Source: Deltaproteobacteria bacterium
GTDB taxonomy: Bacteria > Myxococcota_A > UBA9160 > UBA6930
Direction of reading: 5' to 3'
Length of the DNA stretch: 64,000 nucleotides
Assembly (NCBI GenBank): GCA_016875395.1
Contig: VGRF01000009.1
Location: forward strand, 1 to 64,000
Positions within the stretch are counted from its first letter, which is position 1; the number at the start of each line of letters is the position of its first letter. Made by a program: the position numbers and the translations under genes. A model generated the notes under the pieces. The model saw only the letters and a program-made list of their open reading frames with translations. It was not told the origin of the DNA and did no database searches. Below, in pieces: positions 42,635 to 50,205 of this stretch.

Positions 42635-43867
42635 ATGACACGCGAAGCCTGGATCATCGACGCGGTTCGCTCACCGCGCGGCGCTGGTAAGCCCGGCAAG
42701 GGCGCACTCTCGCACCTCCATCCGCAGCTCGTGCTCGCGCAGGTGCTGGAGGGGCTGCAGAAGAAGGCGGGCTTCGATCCGCGCGATCTCGACGACGTGG
42801 TTTGCGGCAACGGCTCGCACGCGGGCGATCACGCCCACGACATCGGGCGCATGGCGGTGCTCGATGCGGGTTGGCCGATCTCGGTGCCCGGCGTGACGCT
42901 GAACCGCTTCTGCGGCTCGGGTCAGCAGGCGGTGACGTTCGCGGCGATGGGCATCGCGGCGTGCCATCAGGACCTCGTGATCGGCTGCGGCGTCGAGCAC
43001 ATGAGCCGCGGCGCGCGCAACGGCACCGACGGCTTCCACGCCAATAACAAGCACCTACTCGAACGGCACCCGCAGGTGCCCCAGGGCCTCAGCGCGGACC
43101 TGATCGCGACGGTCGACGGCTGGACGCGCGAGCAGTGCGACGCGCTCGGCCTCGAGAGCCAGAAGCGCGCCGCGGCGGCGCTCGCGGCGAAGCGCTTCGA
43201 TCAGAGCCTCGTCACGATCAAGAACGAGGACGGCTCGGTCGCGCTCGATCACGAGGAGTACCCGCGGCCGAGCACGACGATGGAAGGGCTCGCTAAGCTC
43301 GAGCCGAGCTTCCCGAAGATGACCGGCTTCAAGTTCGAGCAGTCCGAGAAAGACATGCTCGCGCTGATCAAGCAGGTGTATCCGCAGGTCGCGCAGCTGA
43401 ACCACGTGCACCACGCGGGCAACAGCTCCGGCGTCGTCGACGGCGCGGGCGCGGTGGTGCTCGCTTCGCCCGACTACGCGAAGGCGCACGGCCTGAAGCC
43501 GCGCGCGCGCATCAAGATGACGGCTGTCGCCGCGGACGAGCCGCTGATCATGCTGACCGCGCCGGGCCCGGCGGCGAACAAGTGCCTCAAGCGCGCGGGC
43601 ATGACGATGAAGGACATCGACCTGCTCGAGGTGAACGAGGCATTCGCGTCGGTGGTGCTGCGCTTCTTCCGCGACACCGGCGCCGATCCGGCCAAGGTGA
43701 ACGTGAACGGCGGCGCGATCGCGCTCGGTCACCCGATCGGCGCGACCGGCGCGATGCTGATCGGCACGCTCGTGGACGAGCTCGAGCGCCAGAACAAGAC
43801 GACCGGCCTCGTGGCGATGTGCACGGGCGGCGGAATGGGCACGGCGACGATCGTCGAGCGCGTCTGA
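42635..43867 (+). CDS. thiolase (acetyl-CoA acetyltransferase family)
   Basis: This 410-residue thiolase has the nucleophile Cys93 ([12 protein letters not shown]), His366 in GHPIGATGA and Cys396 in CTGGGMG. The family catalyses thiolytic cleavage of 3-ketoacyl-CoA or the reverse condensation. The inserted segments [20 protein letters not shown] and [20 protein letters not shown] are seen in steroid/fatty-acid FadA-type thiolases. ATG 42635 has GAAGGAA upstream. A strong hairpin follows the stop. Together with the CoA-transferases and the acyl-CoA dehydrogenase at the window end, it supports beta-oxidation-like catabolism. Confidence 0.9.
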   Translation: MTREAWIIDAVRSPRGAGKPGKGALSHLHPQLVLAQVLEGLQKKAGFDPRDLDDVVCGNGSHAGDHAHDIGRMAVLDAGWPISVPGVTLNRFCGSGQQAVTFAAMGIAACHQDLVIGCGVEHMSRGARNGTDGFHANNKHLLERHPQVPQGLSADLIATVDGWTREQCDALGLESQKRAAAALAAKRFDQSLVTIKNEDGSVALDHEEYPRPSTTMEGLAKLEPSFPKMTGFKFEQSEKDMLALIKQVYPQVAQLNHVHHAGNSSGVVDGAGAVVLASPDYAKAHGLKPRARIKMTAVAADEPLIMLTAPGPAANKCLKRAGMTMKDIDLLEVNEAFASVVLRFFRDTGADPAKVNVNGGAIALGHPIGATGAMLIGTLVDELERQNKTTGLVAMCTGGGMGTATIVERV

Positions 43868-43885
43868 CGACCGCTCTTGTTAGGG

Positions 43886-43915
43886 GCGGGCGAGCGGCGC
43901 GAGCCGCTCGCCCGC
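43886..43915. terminator. bidirectional hairpin terminator
   Basis: A perfect 13-bp stem (43886-43898 with 43903-43915) closes on a GCGA loop. It lies between the convergent thiolase and DUF1993 genes. It has TT after the stem on the plus side, so it may act as a terminator for both, though with a weak U tract. Confidence 0.72.
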
Positions 43916-43923
43916 TTCGCGTT

Positions 43924-44433
43924 TCAGCGCACCGCGCCGAGGTAATCCATCTTGCCCACGTCGACGCCGCCCTGGCGCAGCAGCGCGTAGGCCATCGTCA
44001 CGTGGAAGTAGAAGTTCGGCAGCGAGAAGCCCGTGAGGAAGCGCTCGCCGCTCATCTTCAGCGGCCCGCGCGGCGTCGGCAGCACGATCTCGCGCGACTC
44101 GGCGCCCTCGAGCTGGGCGGGGGTGATCGTCGCAGCGAACTCGAGCGCCTTGCGGATGCGCGCGCGCAGCTCTTCGATCGTCTTCTCGTCGTCCGACCAC
44201 TTCGGCGGCTCCTGGCCGGCGAGCCGCGCGAGGCAGCCCTTCACGTGGTCGGTCGCGATCTGGATTTGGCGCTCGAACGGCAGCATGTCGGGCGAGAGCC
44301 GCATGCCGACGAACTTGTTCGCGTCGAACTTCTTGGCGGCGGCGTGCGCCTCGGCCTTGTCGAGCCAGCCCACTAGGTTTGTCAGCATCTGCGTGAAGAC
44401 GGGCGCGCTGGCGGCGTGCATCGAGAACGGCAT
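43924..44433 (-). CDS. DUF1993 family protein
   Basis: The 169-residue product starts MPFSMHAASAPVFTQMLTNL and has LDKAEAHAAAKKFDANKFVG, RLSPDMLPFERQIQIATDHV and LPNFYFHVTMAYALLRQGGV, which match DUF1993, a helical protein family of the DinB-like superfamily. The family has His residues that may bind a metal, but no reaction is known. A good AGGAGG precedes ATG 44433. It is monocistronic, sharing the hairpin at 43886 with the thiolase. Confidence 0.82.
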   Translation of the reverse strand: MPFSMHAASAPVFTQMLTNLVGWLDKAEAHAAAKKFDANKFVGMRLSPDMLPFERQIQIATDHVKGCLARLAGQEPPKWSDDEKTIEELRARIRKALEFAATITPAQLEGAESREIVLPTPRGPLKMSGERFLTGFSLPNFYFHVTMAYALLRQGGVDVGKMDYLGAVR

Positions 44434-44471
44434 CGGGGCCTCCTGTGGTGGAAGAGCACGGTAACGCGGGC

Positions 44472-45344
44472 TCACACGCAGTCGCGCGCAAGCGCCTCGC
44501 CAGCTTTCGCGCGCCGCCACGGGTAGGCGAGCTGGCGCCAGATGCCTGCGGGCACCGGCTCGTCGCCTGCGCCGAACTCGGTGGGCACGCGCCCAGCCGG
44601 CATGTGGAGCGTGCCGAATAACAAGTCCCACACCGGCAACAGGCCCGCGAAGTTCTTGTCGCGGCCCTCGCTCTCGCTCGTGTGGTGCCAGCGATGGAAG
44701 CGCGGCGTCGCGATCAGCCAGCGCAGTGGCCCGAAGTCGAAGCGCACGTTGGCGTGCACGAAGATCGCGTAGAAGGTGAGCAGGGGCGCGACCGCCGCGA
44801 ACACGCGCGGGTCGAAGCCGAGCCATAGGAGCGGCAGCGCCTGGGCCACGTTCATCGCGGCTTGATTCAGCGGATGAAGGCGGACGGAGGAGAGCCAGTC
44901 GAGCCGCGGTGGTGAGTGGTGGATCGCGTGGAGGCCCCACAGCGGACCTGCGTGGAAGGCGCGGTGCATCCAGTACGAGATGAAGTCCGCGACGGCGAGG
45001 CCGAGCGCGAGCTGCAGCGCGAACGGCAGCGCGCGCAGCGCGTCGCGGCCGATCGTCCAGCCGAGCTCCGGCGCGCGGCCCGCGGCGAGGTCGGCGCGCA
45101 GCGCGGCGATGGAGCCGCCGCTCGCGAGCACGGCCGCGACGACCGCGAGGCCGACCACGATGCGCGTGAAGCTGCGCGACACGAGCGGCGTGAAGAGCCA
45201 GTACGCGAGATCGGTGCGGAAGTCGCGGCGGCGAAAGAAGAGCGGCGCCGGAGCACTCGCGAAGCGCGATTCGAGCAGCGCGAACAGTGCGCCGAGCAGC
45301 ACGAACGCGATCGCGAGGCCGATCAGCGTGGGTCCTTCTCGCAC
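44472..45344 (-). CDS. sterol desaturase / fatty-acid hydroxylase family protein
   Basis: The 290-residue membrane protein carries the di-iron histidine motifs of the fatty-acid hydroxylase superfamily: HRAFH (127-131), HAIHH (139-143) and HRWHH (217-221), plus NQAAMN and FVHANVRFDFG between helices. It oxidises a sterol, carotenoid or fatty-acyl chain at the membrane using O2. The start is GTG 45344 with GGAGGAG upstream; the longer open frame belongs to shadows. It starts 14 nt after the GyrI-like gene and is likely cotranscribed. The substrate is unknown. Confidence 0.86.
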   Translation of the reverse strand: MREGPTLIGLAIAFVLLGALFALLESRFASAPAPLFFRRRDFRTDLAYWLFTPLVSRSFTRIVVGLAVVAAVLASGGSIAALRADLAAGRAPELGWTIGRDALRALPFALQLALGLAVADFISYWMHRAFHAGPLWGLHAIHHSPPRLDWLSSVRLHPLNQAAMNVAQALPLLWLGFDPRVFAAVAPLLTFYAIFVHANVRFDFGPLRWLIATPRFHRWHHTSESEGRDKNFAGLLPVWDLLFGTLHMPAGRVPTEFGAGDEPVPAGIWRQLAYPWRRAKAGEALARDCV

Positions 45345-45358
45345 GCGGCTCTCCTCCG

Positions 45359-45883
45359 TTACTTCACGATCGGCTGCACGTACAGAATCGTGTCTCCGAG
45401 GTTCAACGTGTAGGACGCGGCGTCCTGATAACCGTGCGCTTCGCGGTGCAGCTCGAGCGCAGGCACGACCTTGAAGTAGCCGACTACGAACGACGCCGGG
45501 TGCTTCCACGGAAACTCGACGACGAGGCTCGGCGCGGCGGGAATCGTCCGCTGCCGCAGCGAGGAGTCGAGCGCCGCGAGCTTCGCGGCGTCTCCGTCTC
45601 CGATCGCCCAGCCGATCTCGTTCGGCTCGCGCGCGCCAGCGGGGTAGAAGAGATCGAGCGGCTGGCGCTGCGTGATGCCCGCCGCATCGAGTGCGCGCGC
45701 GATCTCGTCCGTGATCGCGCCGACTTGTTGGGGATCGGCGCCGATCATCGTGCGATAGACGAAGCGATGGGGGCCGACTTCGCGTTCCTCGACCGCGATG
45801 CGCGCGAACGCGCCCAGCCATGCCGCCGCGCCGAGCACGGCCGCGAGCACGAGCAGGAACACGATGACCAGGATGCGAAGCAT
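45359..45883 (-). CDS. membrane-anchored GyrI-like small-molecule-binding protein
   Basis: The 174-residue product has an N-terminal anchor (LRILVIVFLLVLAAVLGAAA) followed by a GyrI/SOUL-like domain: ARIAVEEREVGPHRFVYRTM, GAITDEIARALDAAGI, LDLFYPAGAREPNEIGWAIG and ending VVGYFKVVPALELH. In related proteins this fold binds hydrophobic compounds. ATG 45883 has GGAGG at good spacing. The second gene of the unit is the sterol desaturase, which suggests a lipid or sterol link; that is inference. Confidence 0.7.
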   Translation of the reverse strand: MLRILVIVFLLVLAAVLGAAAWLGAFARIAVEEREVGPHRFVYRTMIGADPQQVGAITDEIARALDAAGITQRQPLDLFYPAGAREPNEIGWAIGDGDAAKLAALDSSLRQRTIPAAPSLVVEFPWKHPASFVVGYFKVVPALELHREAHGYQDAASYTLNLGDTILYVQPIVK

Positions 45884-45950
45884 GCGCCGGGCCTCCACGC
45901 TGGCATCCTCTCACGCTCGCGGCGCGAAATCGCGCGGGCATAATCGCGCG

Positions 45951-46604
45951 ATGCGTCTCTCCCTTCGCCGTCTCGCGCGCACATTCGTCACGGGCTCGGT
46001 CGCCGCGCTGCCGCTGGTCGCGACCGTCTCGATCCTCACGTGGACCATCGGCTTCGTGTTCGCGTGGCTCGGGCCCGACAGCTTGGTCGGCGGTGCGCTC
46101 GGCCAACTCGGCATCGCGATCGGCGGCTCGCGGCTCGCGGGCTACGCGCTCGGCATCGCGCTGATGCTGCTCGCGATCCTCGCGCTCGGCCTCGTGGTCG
46201 AGCGCGGCGCGCAGGCGGGCCTCGAAGCCGCGGTCGAGAGCGTGGTGCAGCGCATTCCGATCGTGCGCAACGTCTACGACACGATCGAGCGCTTCGTGGA
46301 GATGCTCTCGCGGCGCGATCAAGAGGGCCTGCTCTCGATGAGCCCCGTGTGGTGCCACTTCGGCGGCCCCGGCGGCGCGACGGTGTTGGGGCTGCTCTCG
46401 ACCCCGGAGCCGGTGCCGATCGGCGGCAAACTGTTTCGCGCCGTGCTGATCCCGACCGCCCCCGTGCCGATAGGCGGCGCGCTGATCTACGTGCCCGACG
46501 AGTGGGTCACGCCCGCGAACGTCGGCATGGAGGCGCTCACGAGCGTGTACGTCTCGATGGGTGTCACCTCGGCGCAGTACCTCGGCGGCGGCCAGAAGAA
46601 GTGA
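45951..46604 (+). CDS. DUF502 family membrane protein
   Basis: This 217-residue protein has two hydrophobic helices (TFVTGSVAALPLVATVSILT and ALGIALMLLAILALGLVVER). They are followed by the DUF502 core: VESVVQRIPIVRNVYDTIER, VWCHFGGPGGATVLGLLSTP and VPIGGALIYVPDEWVTPANV. DUF502 proteins are found in bacteria and plants (COV-like) and have an unknown role at the membrane. ATG 45951 starts it. It is translationally coupled to the glycosyltransferase-like gene (GTGA at 46601-46604). Confidence 0.86.
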   Translation: MRLSLRRLARTFVTGSVAALPLVATVSILTWTIGFVFAWLGPDSLVGGALGQLGIAIGGSRLAGYALGIALMLLAILALGLVVERGAQAGLEAAVESVVQRIPIVRNVYDTIERFVEMLSRRDQEGLLSMSPVWCHFGGPGGATVLGLLSTPEPVPIGGKLFRAVLIPTAPVPIGGALIYVPDEWVTPANVGMEALTSVYVSMGVTSAQYLGGGQKK

Positions 46605-48148
46605 ACGGCGACGACGCAAGCGGAGCGCGCAGCGAGCCGCAGGCGAGTGAAGCAGCACGCAGCGACCGCCGGATCGCACTGCGGCTCGGCGTGCTCGTAG
46701 CCGTGGTGCTGGCGCTCTTCCATCGCGGGCACTTCATGTCGACCGACGAGCTCGGGGTGTTCTTTCAGGCGAAGTCGATCTCCGAGGATTTCTCGCTGGC
46801 CGTTCCGCCGCGCGTTCACATGGCGTTCCGCGGCCGCGACGTGCGCAGCTACAGCCAGTACGTCGTCGGGCAGTCGCTGCTCGCCGCGCCGTTCTACGCC
46901 GCGGGTGATCTCGTCGATCCGCTCCTCACGCCCCGGATGCGCGCGACCCTGGCGGGGCCGATCGGGCGGCAGAGCTGGCTCGGGGAGCCGCCCGTCGGAT
47001 CGAGCGCGTTCAGCGTGCTGTTCTATCCGCCGATCGTCGCCGGCGCGCTCGCGGGACTCTTCTTCCTGTTCGAGCGCCGACTCGGCGCGTCGCAGGGGAG
47101 CGCGCTCGCTGCCGCGCTCGCGCTCGCGCTGTGTACGCACATGGCGCTGATGGGCACGTTGTTCCTGCAGCACGGCACCGAGACGCTGCTCGCGCTCGCT
47201 GCGTTCTATTTCTGGCATCGCTTCCGCGCGTCCGGCTCTCCGCGCGACTTGTTATGGGGCGCAGCCTGCGCGGCGTTCATCTTCAACGTGCGGGCGGCGG
47301 GCGCGCTGAACGGGCTCGCGCTCGGCGGCTATCTCGCGTTCGTGCTCGCGGAGCGCTTCCGCCGCGAGCGCGACGTCGCGCGCCTCGTGCGCAGCCTTGC
47401 GCTCGCGGCGGCCCCGCTCGCGGCGTCCGCGGCGTTCTATGTCGCGATGAACTGGCTCAAGTGGGGCTCGCTGCTCGAGTCGCCGCAGATGCTGGAACGC
47501 AGCACGCTCGGCAGCGACCCCCGGCGCGCGCTGCTCGGCTTTCTCGCGAGCCCTGGCATGAGCGTGTTCCTCTACACGCCGCTGCTCGCGCTCGCGCCGC
47601 TCGGCCTCGCGCGCCTCTGGCGCACACAGCGCGTCGAAGTGGTCACGGTGATCGCGCTGTTCGCGACGACGCTCGGGCTCTACTCCACGTACGAGCTCTG
47701 GACGGGGCTCTTCTCGTGTCCCGGGCCGCGGTACCTCGTCACGCCGATGGTGTTCGCGCTGCTCGGCCTCGGGCCCTGGCTCGACCACGCGCGGAGCTTG
47801 GCAGCACACGCGACTTTCGCTGGGCTCGCGGCTGCGGGCGCCGTCGCGCAGCTCGCGTCGATCTGTGTTTCGTGGGCGCGCCTGACGACCGGCGGCGCGT
47901 GGGCGACCTGGCAGCCGCCGTTCGGCTTCGTGTTCGAGTGGCACGCTGCACCCTTGCCGCTCGCGCTCTCGCGCTTGTTCGACCCCACGTTCGCGGACGT
48001 GTGGCTCGCGCGCGTGGCGCTCGGCTGGCCGGGCTTTCCGGGCCGCCCGCTCTTCGCGGCGGCGGCGTTCGCGCTTTGGGCGCTCGCCTTCGCGGCGAGC
48101 CTCGCGTGGCTGCGACGCGGGCTCACGCAGGCGGACGCGCCTCGCTAG
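46601..48148 (+). CDS. membrane glycosyltransferase-like protein (GT39/ArnT type)
   Basis: The 515-residue protein has about ten hydrophobic segments. After the first helix comes GHFMSTDELGVFFQAKSISE, with an acidic pair like the catalytic loop of lipid-linked sugar transferases (GT39/ArnT/PMT). The protein probably transfers a sugar from a polyprenyl carrier to a lipid or protein at the membrane's outer face. The start is GTG 46601 overlapping the DUF502 stop. Its N-terminal 20 residues derive from a 23-bp sequence that recurs at 49363. Family assignment is by topology and motif only. The end overlaps the convergent GT2 gene by 4 nt. Confidence 0.66.
   Translation: MNGDDASGARSEPQASEAARSDRRIALRLGVLVAVVLALFHRGHFMSTDELGVFFQAKSISEDFSLAVPPRVHMAFRGRDVRSYSQYVVGQSLLAAPFYAAGDLVDPLLTPRMRATLAGPIGRQSWLGEPPVGSSAFSVLFYPPIVAGALAGLFFLFERRLGASQGSALAAALALALCTHMALMGTLFLQHGTETLLALAAFYFWHRFRASGSPRDLLWGAACAAFIFNVRAAGALNGLALGGYLAFVLAERFRRERDVARLVRSLALAAAPLAASAAFYVAMNWLKWGSLLESPQMLERSTLGSDPRRALLGFLASPGMSVFLYTPLLALAPLGLARLWRTQRVEVVTVIALFATTLGLYSTYELWTGLFSCPGPRYLVTPMVFALLGLGPWLDHARSLAAHATFAGLAAAGAVAQLASICVSWARLTTGGAWATWQPPFGFVFEWHAAPLPLALSRLFDPTFADVWLARVALGWPGFPGRPLFAAAAFALWALAFAASLAWLRRGLTQADAPR
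46614..46636 (+). repeat. 23-bp direct repeat, copy 1
   Basis: This stretch (begins ACGCAAGCGGAGCG, ends CGCAGCGAG) is identical to 49363-49385. It lies within the first codons of the membrane glycosyltransferase gene and encodes ASGARSE. Confidence 0.75.
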
Positions 48149-49320
48149 GCGCGCGGGCCGCCGTCGCGACGGCGAATGCCGAGCATGCTGTAGACGAACG
48201 ACGCGAGGATCGTCTGCACGCCCACGGCGACGAGCACGCCGCCCACGATGCTCGGGCGCAGCACGGCGGCGGCGTCGGGGATCTCCCAGCCCGACTGCGC
48301 CCAAGACCACACCTGGCCTGCGAGCAGCGCGCCGCCCACGAGCGTCGCGAGCGCGCCGGCAGCGAGGCCGCGCTCGAGCGTGAGAAACGCGAACGAGCGC
48401 TCGAGCCGCGGCGCCGGAGGCCCGAGCTCCTCCACCAGCGCGAAGATGCGCATCGCGAAGGCGGTGGTGATCGCGGCGTAGCCGGTCGAGATCAGCACGC
48501 TGCCGACCAGCATGCGATTCACGGCGCGCGCCGGACCGCCCGCGGCCACGTCGTCGAACCAGCCCGCCAGCATCAGCGCCGTCCCTAACAACACGAACGC
48601 GGCGCCCGGCGCCATCAGCGTCCAGCGCGGCGAGAGCGTGAGCAGGAAGCGCAAGTGGCGCCAGCCGTCGCGCCAGGTCCGCAAATGCGGCGGACGCCCG
48701 CGGCCATCGGGGCGCAGCGTCACCGGCGCCTCCGCGACCCGCAGCTTCCTCACGCCGGCCTTCACCACCATCTCGCTCGCGAACTCCATGCCGGTCGTGC
48801 GCAGCTCCATCGCCTGATACGCGCGCTTGGTGAGTGCGCGCAGGCCGCAGTGGAAGTCGGAGATCGGCACGCGGAAGAAGCGGCGGCCGACGAACGAGAG
48901 CATGGGATTGCCGAGGTAGCGATGGAGGAACGGCATCGCGCCGGGCTCGATGCGGCACCGGAAGCGCGATCCCATCGCGAGGTCGGCGCCATCGCGCAGC
49001 TTCGCGAGCAGGCGCGGCGCCTCGCGGAAGTCGTAGGAGAGGTCGCTGTCGCCCATCACGAGGTAGTCCCCGCGCGCGGCGTCGAAGCCCGCCATGAGCG
49101 CCGCGCCGTAGCCGCGCTGGGTGGCGTGCACGACGCGCGCGCCCGCGGCTTCCGCGATCGCCTGCGAGCCGTCGCTCGAGCCGTTGTCGGCGACCACGAT
49201 CTCGGCGTCGAGGCCGTGCTCGCGGATGCACGCCTGCACCTCGCGAATGCAGGCTTCGAGCGTGCGCGCCTCGTTCAGGCACGGCAGCACGAACGAGACG
49301 AGGGCGCGCGCTTCCGACAC
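48145..49320 (-). CDS. family 2 glycosyltransferase with C-terminal membrane helices
   Basis: This 391-residue protein has an N-terminal GT2 (GT-A) domain: VSFVLPCLNEARTLEACIRE, VVADNGSSDGSQ, and the DxD-like GDSDLSYDF (Asp91, Asp93), then FLHRYLGNPMLSFVGRRFFR and DFHCGLRALTKRAY. About four hydrophobic helices follow. The pattern fits polyprenyl-phosphate sugar transferases (dolichol-phosphate-mannose-synthase-like), which could charge the lipid carrier for the neighbouring membrane glycosyltransferase. The start is a GTG at 49320. Direction is opposite to its neighbours, so coupling is only by position. Confidence 0.86.
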   Translation of the reverse strand: MSEARALVSFVLPCLNEARTLEACIREVQACIREHGLDAEIVVADNGSSDGSQAIAEAAGARVVHATQRGYGAALMAGFDAARGDYLVMGDSDLSYDFREAPRLLAKLRDGADLAMGSRFRCRIEPGAMPFLHRYLGNPMLSFVGRRFFRVPISDFHCGLRALTKRAYQAMELRTTGMEFASEMVVKAGVRKLRVAEAPVTLRPDGRGRPPHLRTWRDGWRHLRFLLTLSPRWTLMAPGAAFVLLGTALMLAGWFDDVAAGGPARAVNRMLVGSVLISTGYAAITTAFAMRIFALVEELGPPAPRLERSFAFLTLERGLAAGALATLVGGALLAGQVWSWAQSGWEIPDAAAVLRPSIVGGVLVAVGVQTILASFVYSMLGIRRRDGGPRA

Positions 49321-49362
49321 GTCCCCATTATGTCGCCGCGGGGCACCCACGCGTGGCAAAGA

Positions 49363-49385
49363 ACGCAAGCGGAGCGCGCAGCGAG
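49363..49385 (+). repeat. 23-bp direct repeat, copy 2
   Basis: Identical to 46614-46636. It lies 34 bp before the methyltransferase start codon. The sequence after it (GCGAAGCCGAGCGAAGG) continues a similar AGCG-rich pattern. Confidence 0.75.
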
Positions 49386-49418
49386 GCGAAGCCGAGCGAA
49401 GGCGGCAAGGATGAAGCA

Positions 49419-50198
49419 ATGAGCTCGCAGCTCGAAGGCGACGCACGCGCGCGGGTCGAAGACGACGAGCGCGCGTTCTTCGCGCGCTACTACGCCGAGC
49501 AGCAATACAACGCGCTCGGCTGGCGGCTGCGCATGCGGCGCGACCTGCGCGTGCTGCTGGCGGCAGCGGGCGAGAAGGGCCCCGGGCGCGTGCTCTCGAT
49601 CGGCTGCGGCGACGGCGCGTTCGAGCTGCTGCTCGCGCAGCACGCCGAGCACGTCGTCGCGCTCGATCTCTCGCCCGAGGCGATCGCCGTGGCGCAGCGC
49701 GCGCAGGCGCGGGACGGAGTGCGCAACGTCGAGTTCCGCTGCATGTCGTTCCGCGACCTCGCATGGAGCGAGCGCTTCGACACGATCGTGTGCCTCGCAT
49801 TCCTGCATCACGTCGCCGAGGCGGAGCTGCCGGGCTTCCTGCGCGACTGCGTGGCGCACCTCGAGCCGGGCGGGCTCTTCTTCTCGCAGGACCCCAACGT
49901 GAACGGCGCGCTCCGCGCAGTCGGCCGCGTGTTGTTAGGCCGCAAGTACCACGCGTTTCACACGCCCGACGAGCGCGAGCTCGATCCCGACGCGACGCGA
50001 CGGCAACTGCAGGGCGCCGGCCTCGAGGGCGTCGCGCTGCGCCACGTCGATCTCACGCTGATCCCCGCGTCCTACGTGCTGAAGCGCGGCCCCGATTTCG
50101 CGCTGCGCGTGCTCAGCTGGATCGACCGCGCGTGGTGCGCGACGCCTCTCGCGCCTTGGGCCAGCGGATTCGCCGCGTGGGGGCGACGGCCTCGTTAG
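49419..50198 (+). CDS. SAM-dependent methyltransferase
   Basis: The 259-residue protein has class-I methyltransferase motif I VLSIGCGDGAFELLL, an acidic residue after strand 2 (VVALDLSPEAIAVAQR) and motif IV FDTIVCLAFLHHVAEAELPG. It transfers a methyl group from SAM to an unknown substrate. The ATG at 49419 (MSSQLEGDARARVEDDERAF) has AAGGA upstream; the frame is open back to a GTG at 49353, but this would include the repeat region. The position next to GT2 suggests modification of a glycolipid or polymer; that is inference. Confidence 0.82.
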   Translation: MSSQLEGDARARVEDDERAFFARYYAEQQYNALGWRLRMRRDLRVLLAAAGEKGPGRVLSIGCGDGAFELLLAQHAEHVVALDLSPEAIAVAQRAQARDGVRNVEFRCMSFRDLAWSERFDTIVCLAFLHHVAEAELPGFLRDCVAHLEPGGLFFSQDPNVNGALRAVGRVLLGRKYHAFHTPDERELDPDATRRQLQGAGLEGVALRHVDLTLIPASYVLKRGPDFALRVLSWIDRAWCATPLAPWASGFAAWGRRPR

Positions 50199-50205
50199 CG
50201 CGGTG

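Noticed and set aside
47252-49282. Minus-strand open frame of 676 codons overlapping the GT2 gene
   Set aside because: GT2 in the other minus-strand frame has all family motifs; this frame is arginine-rich noise.
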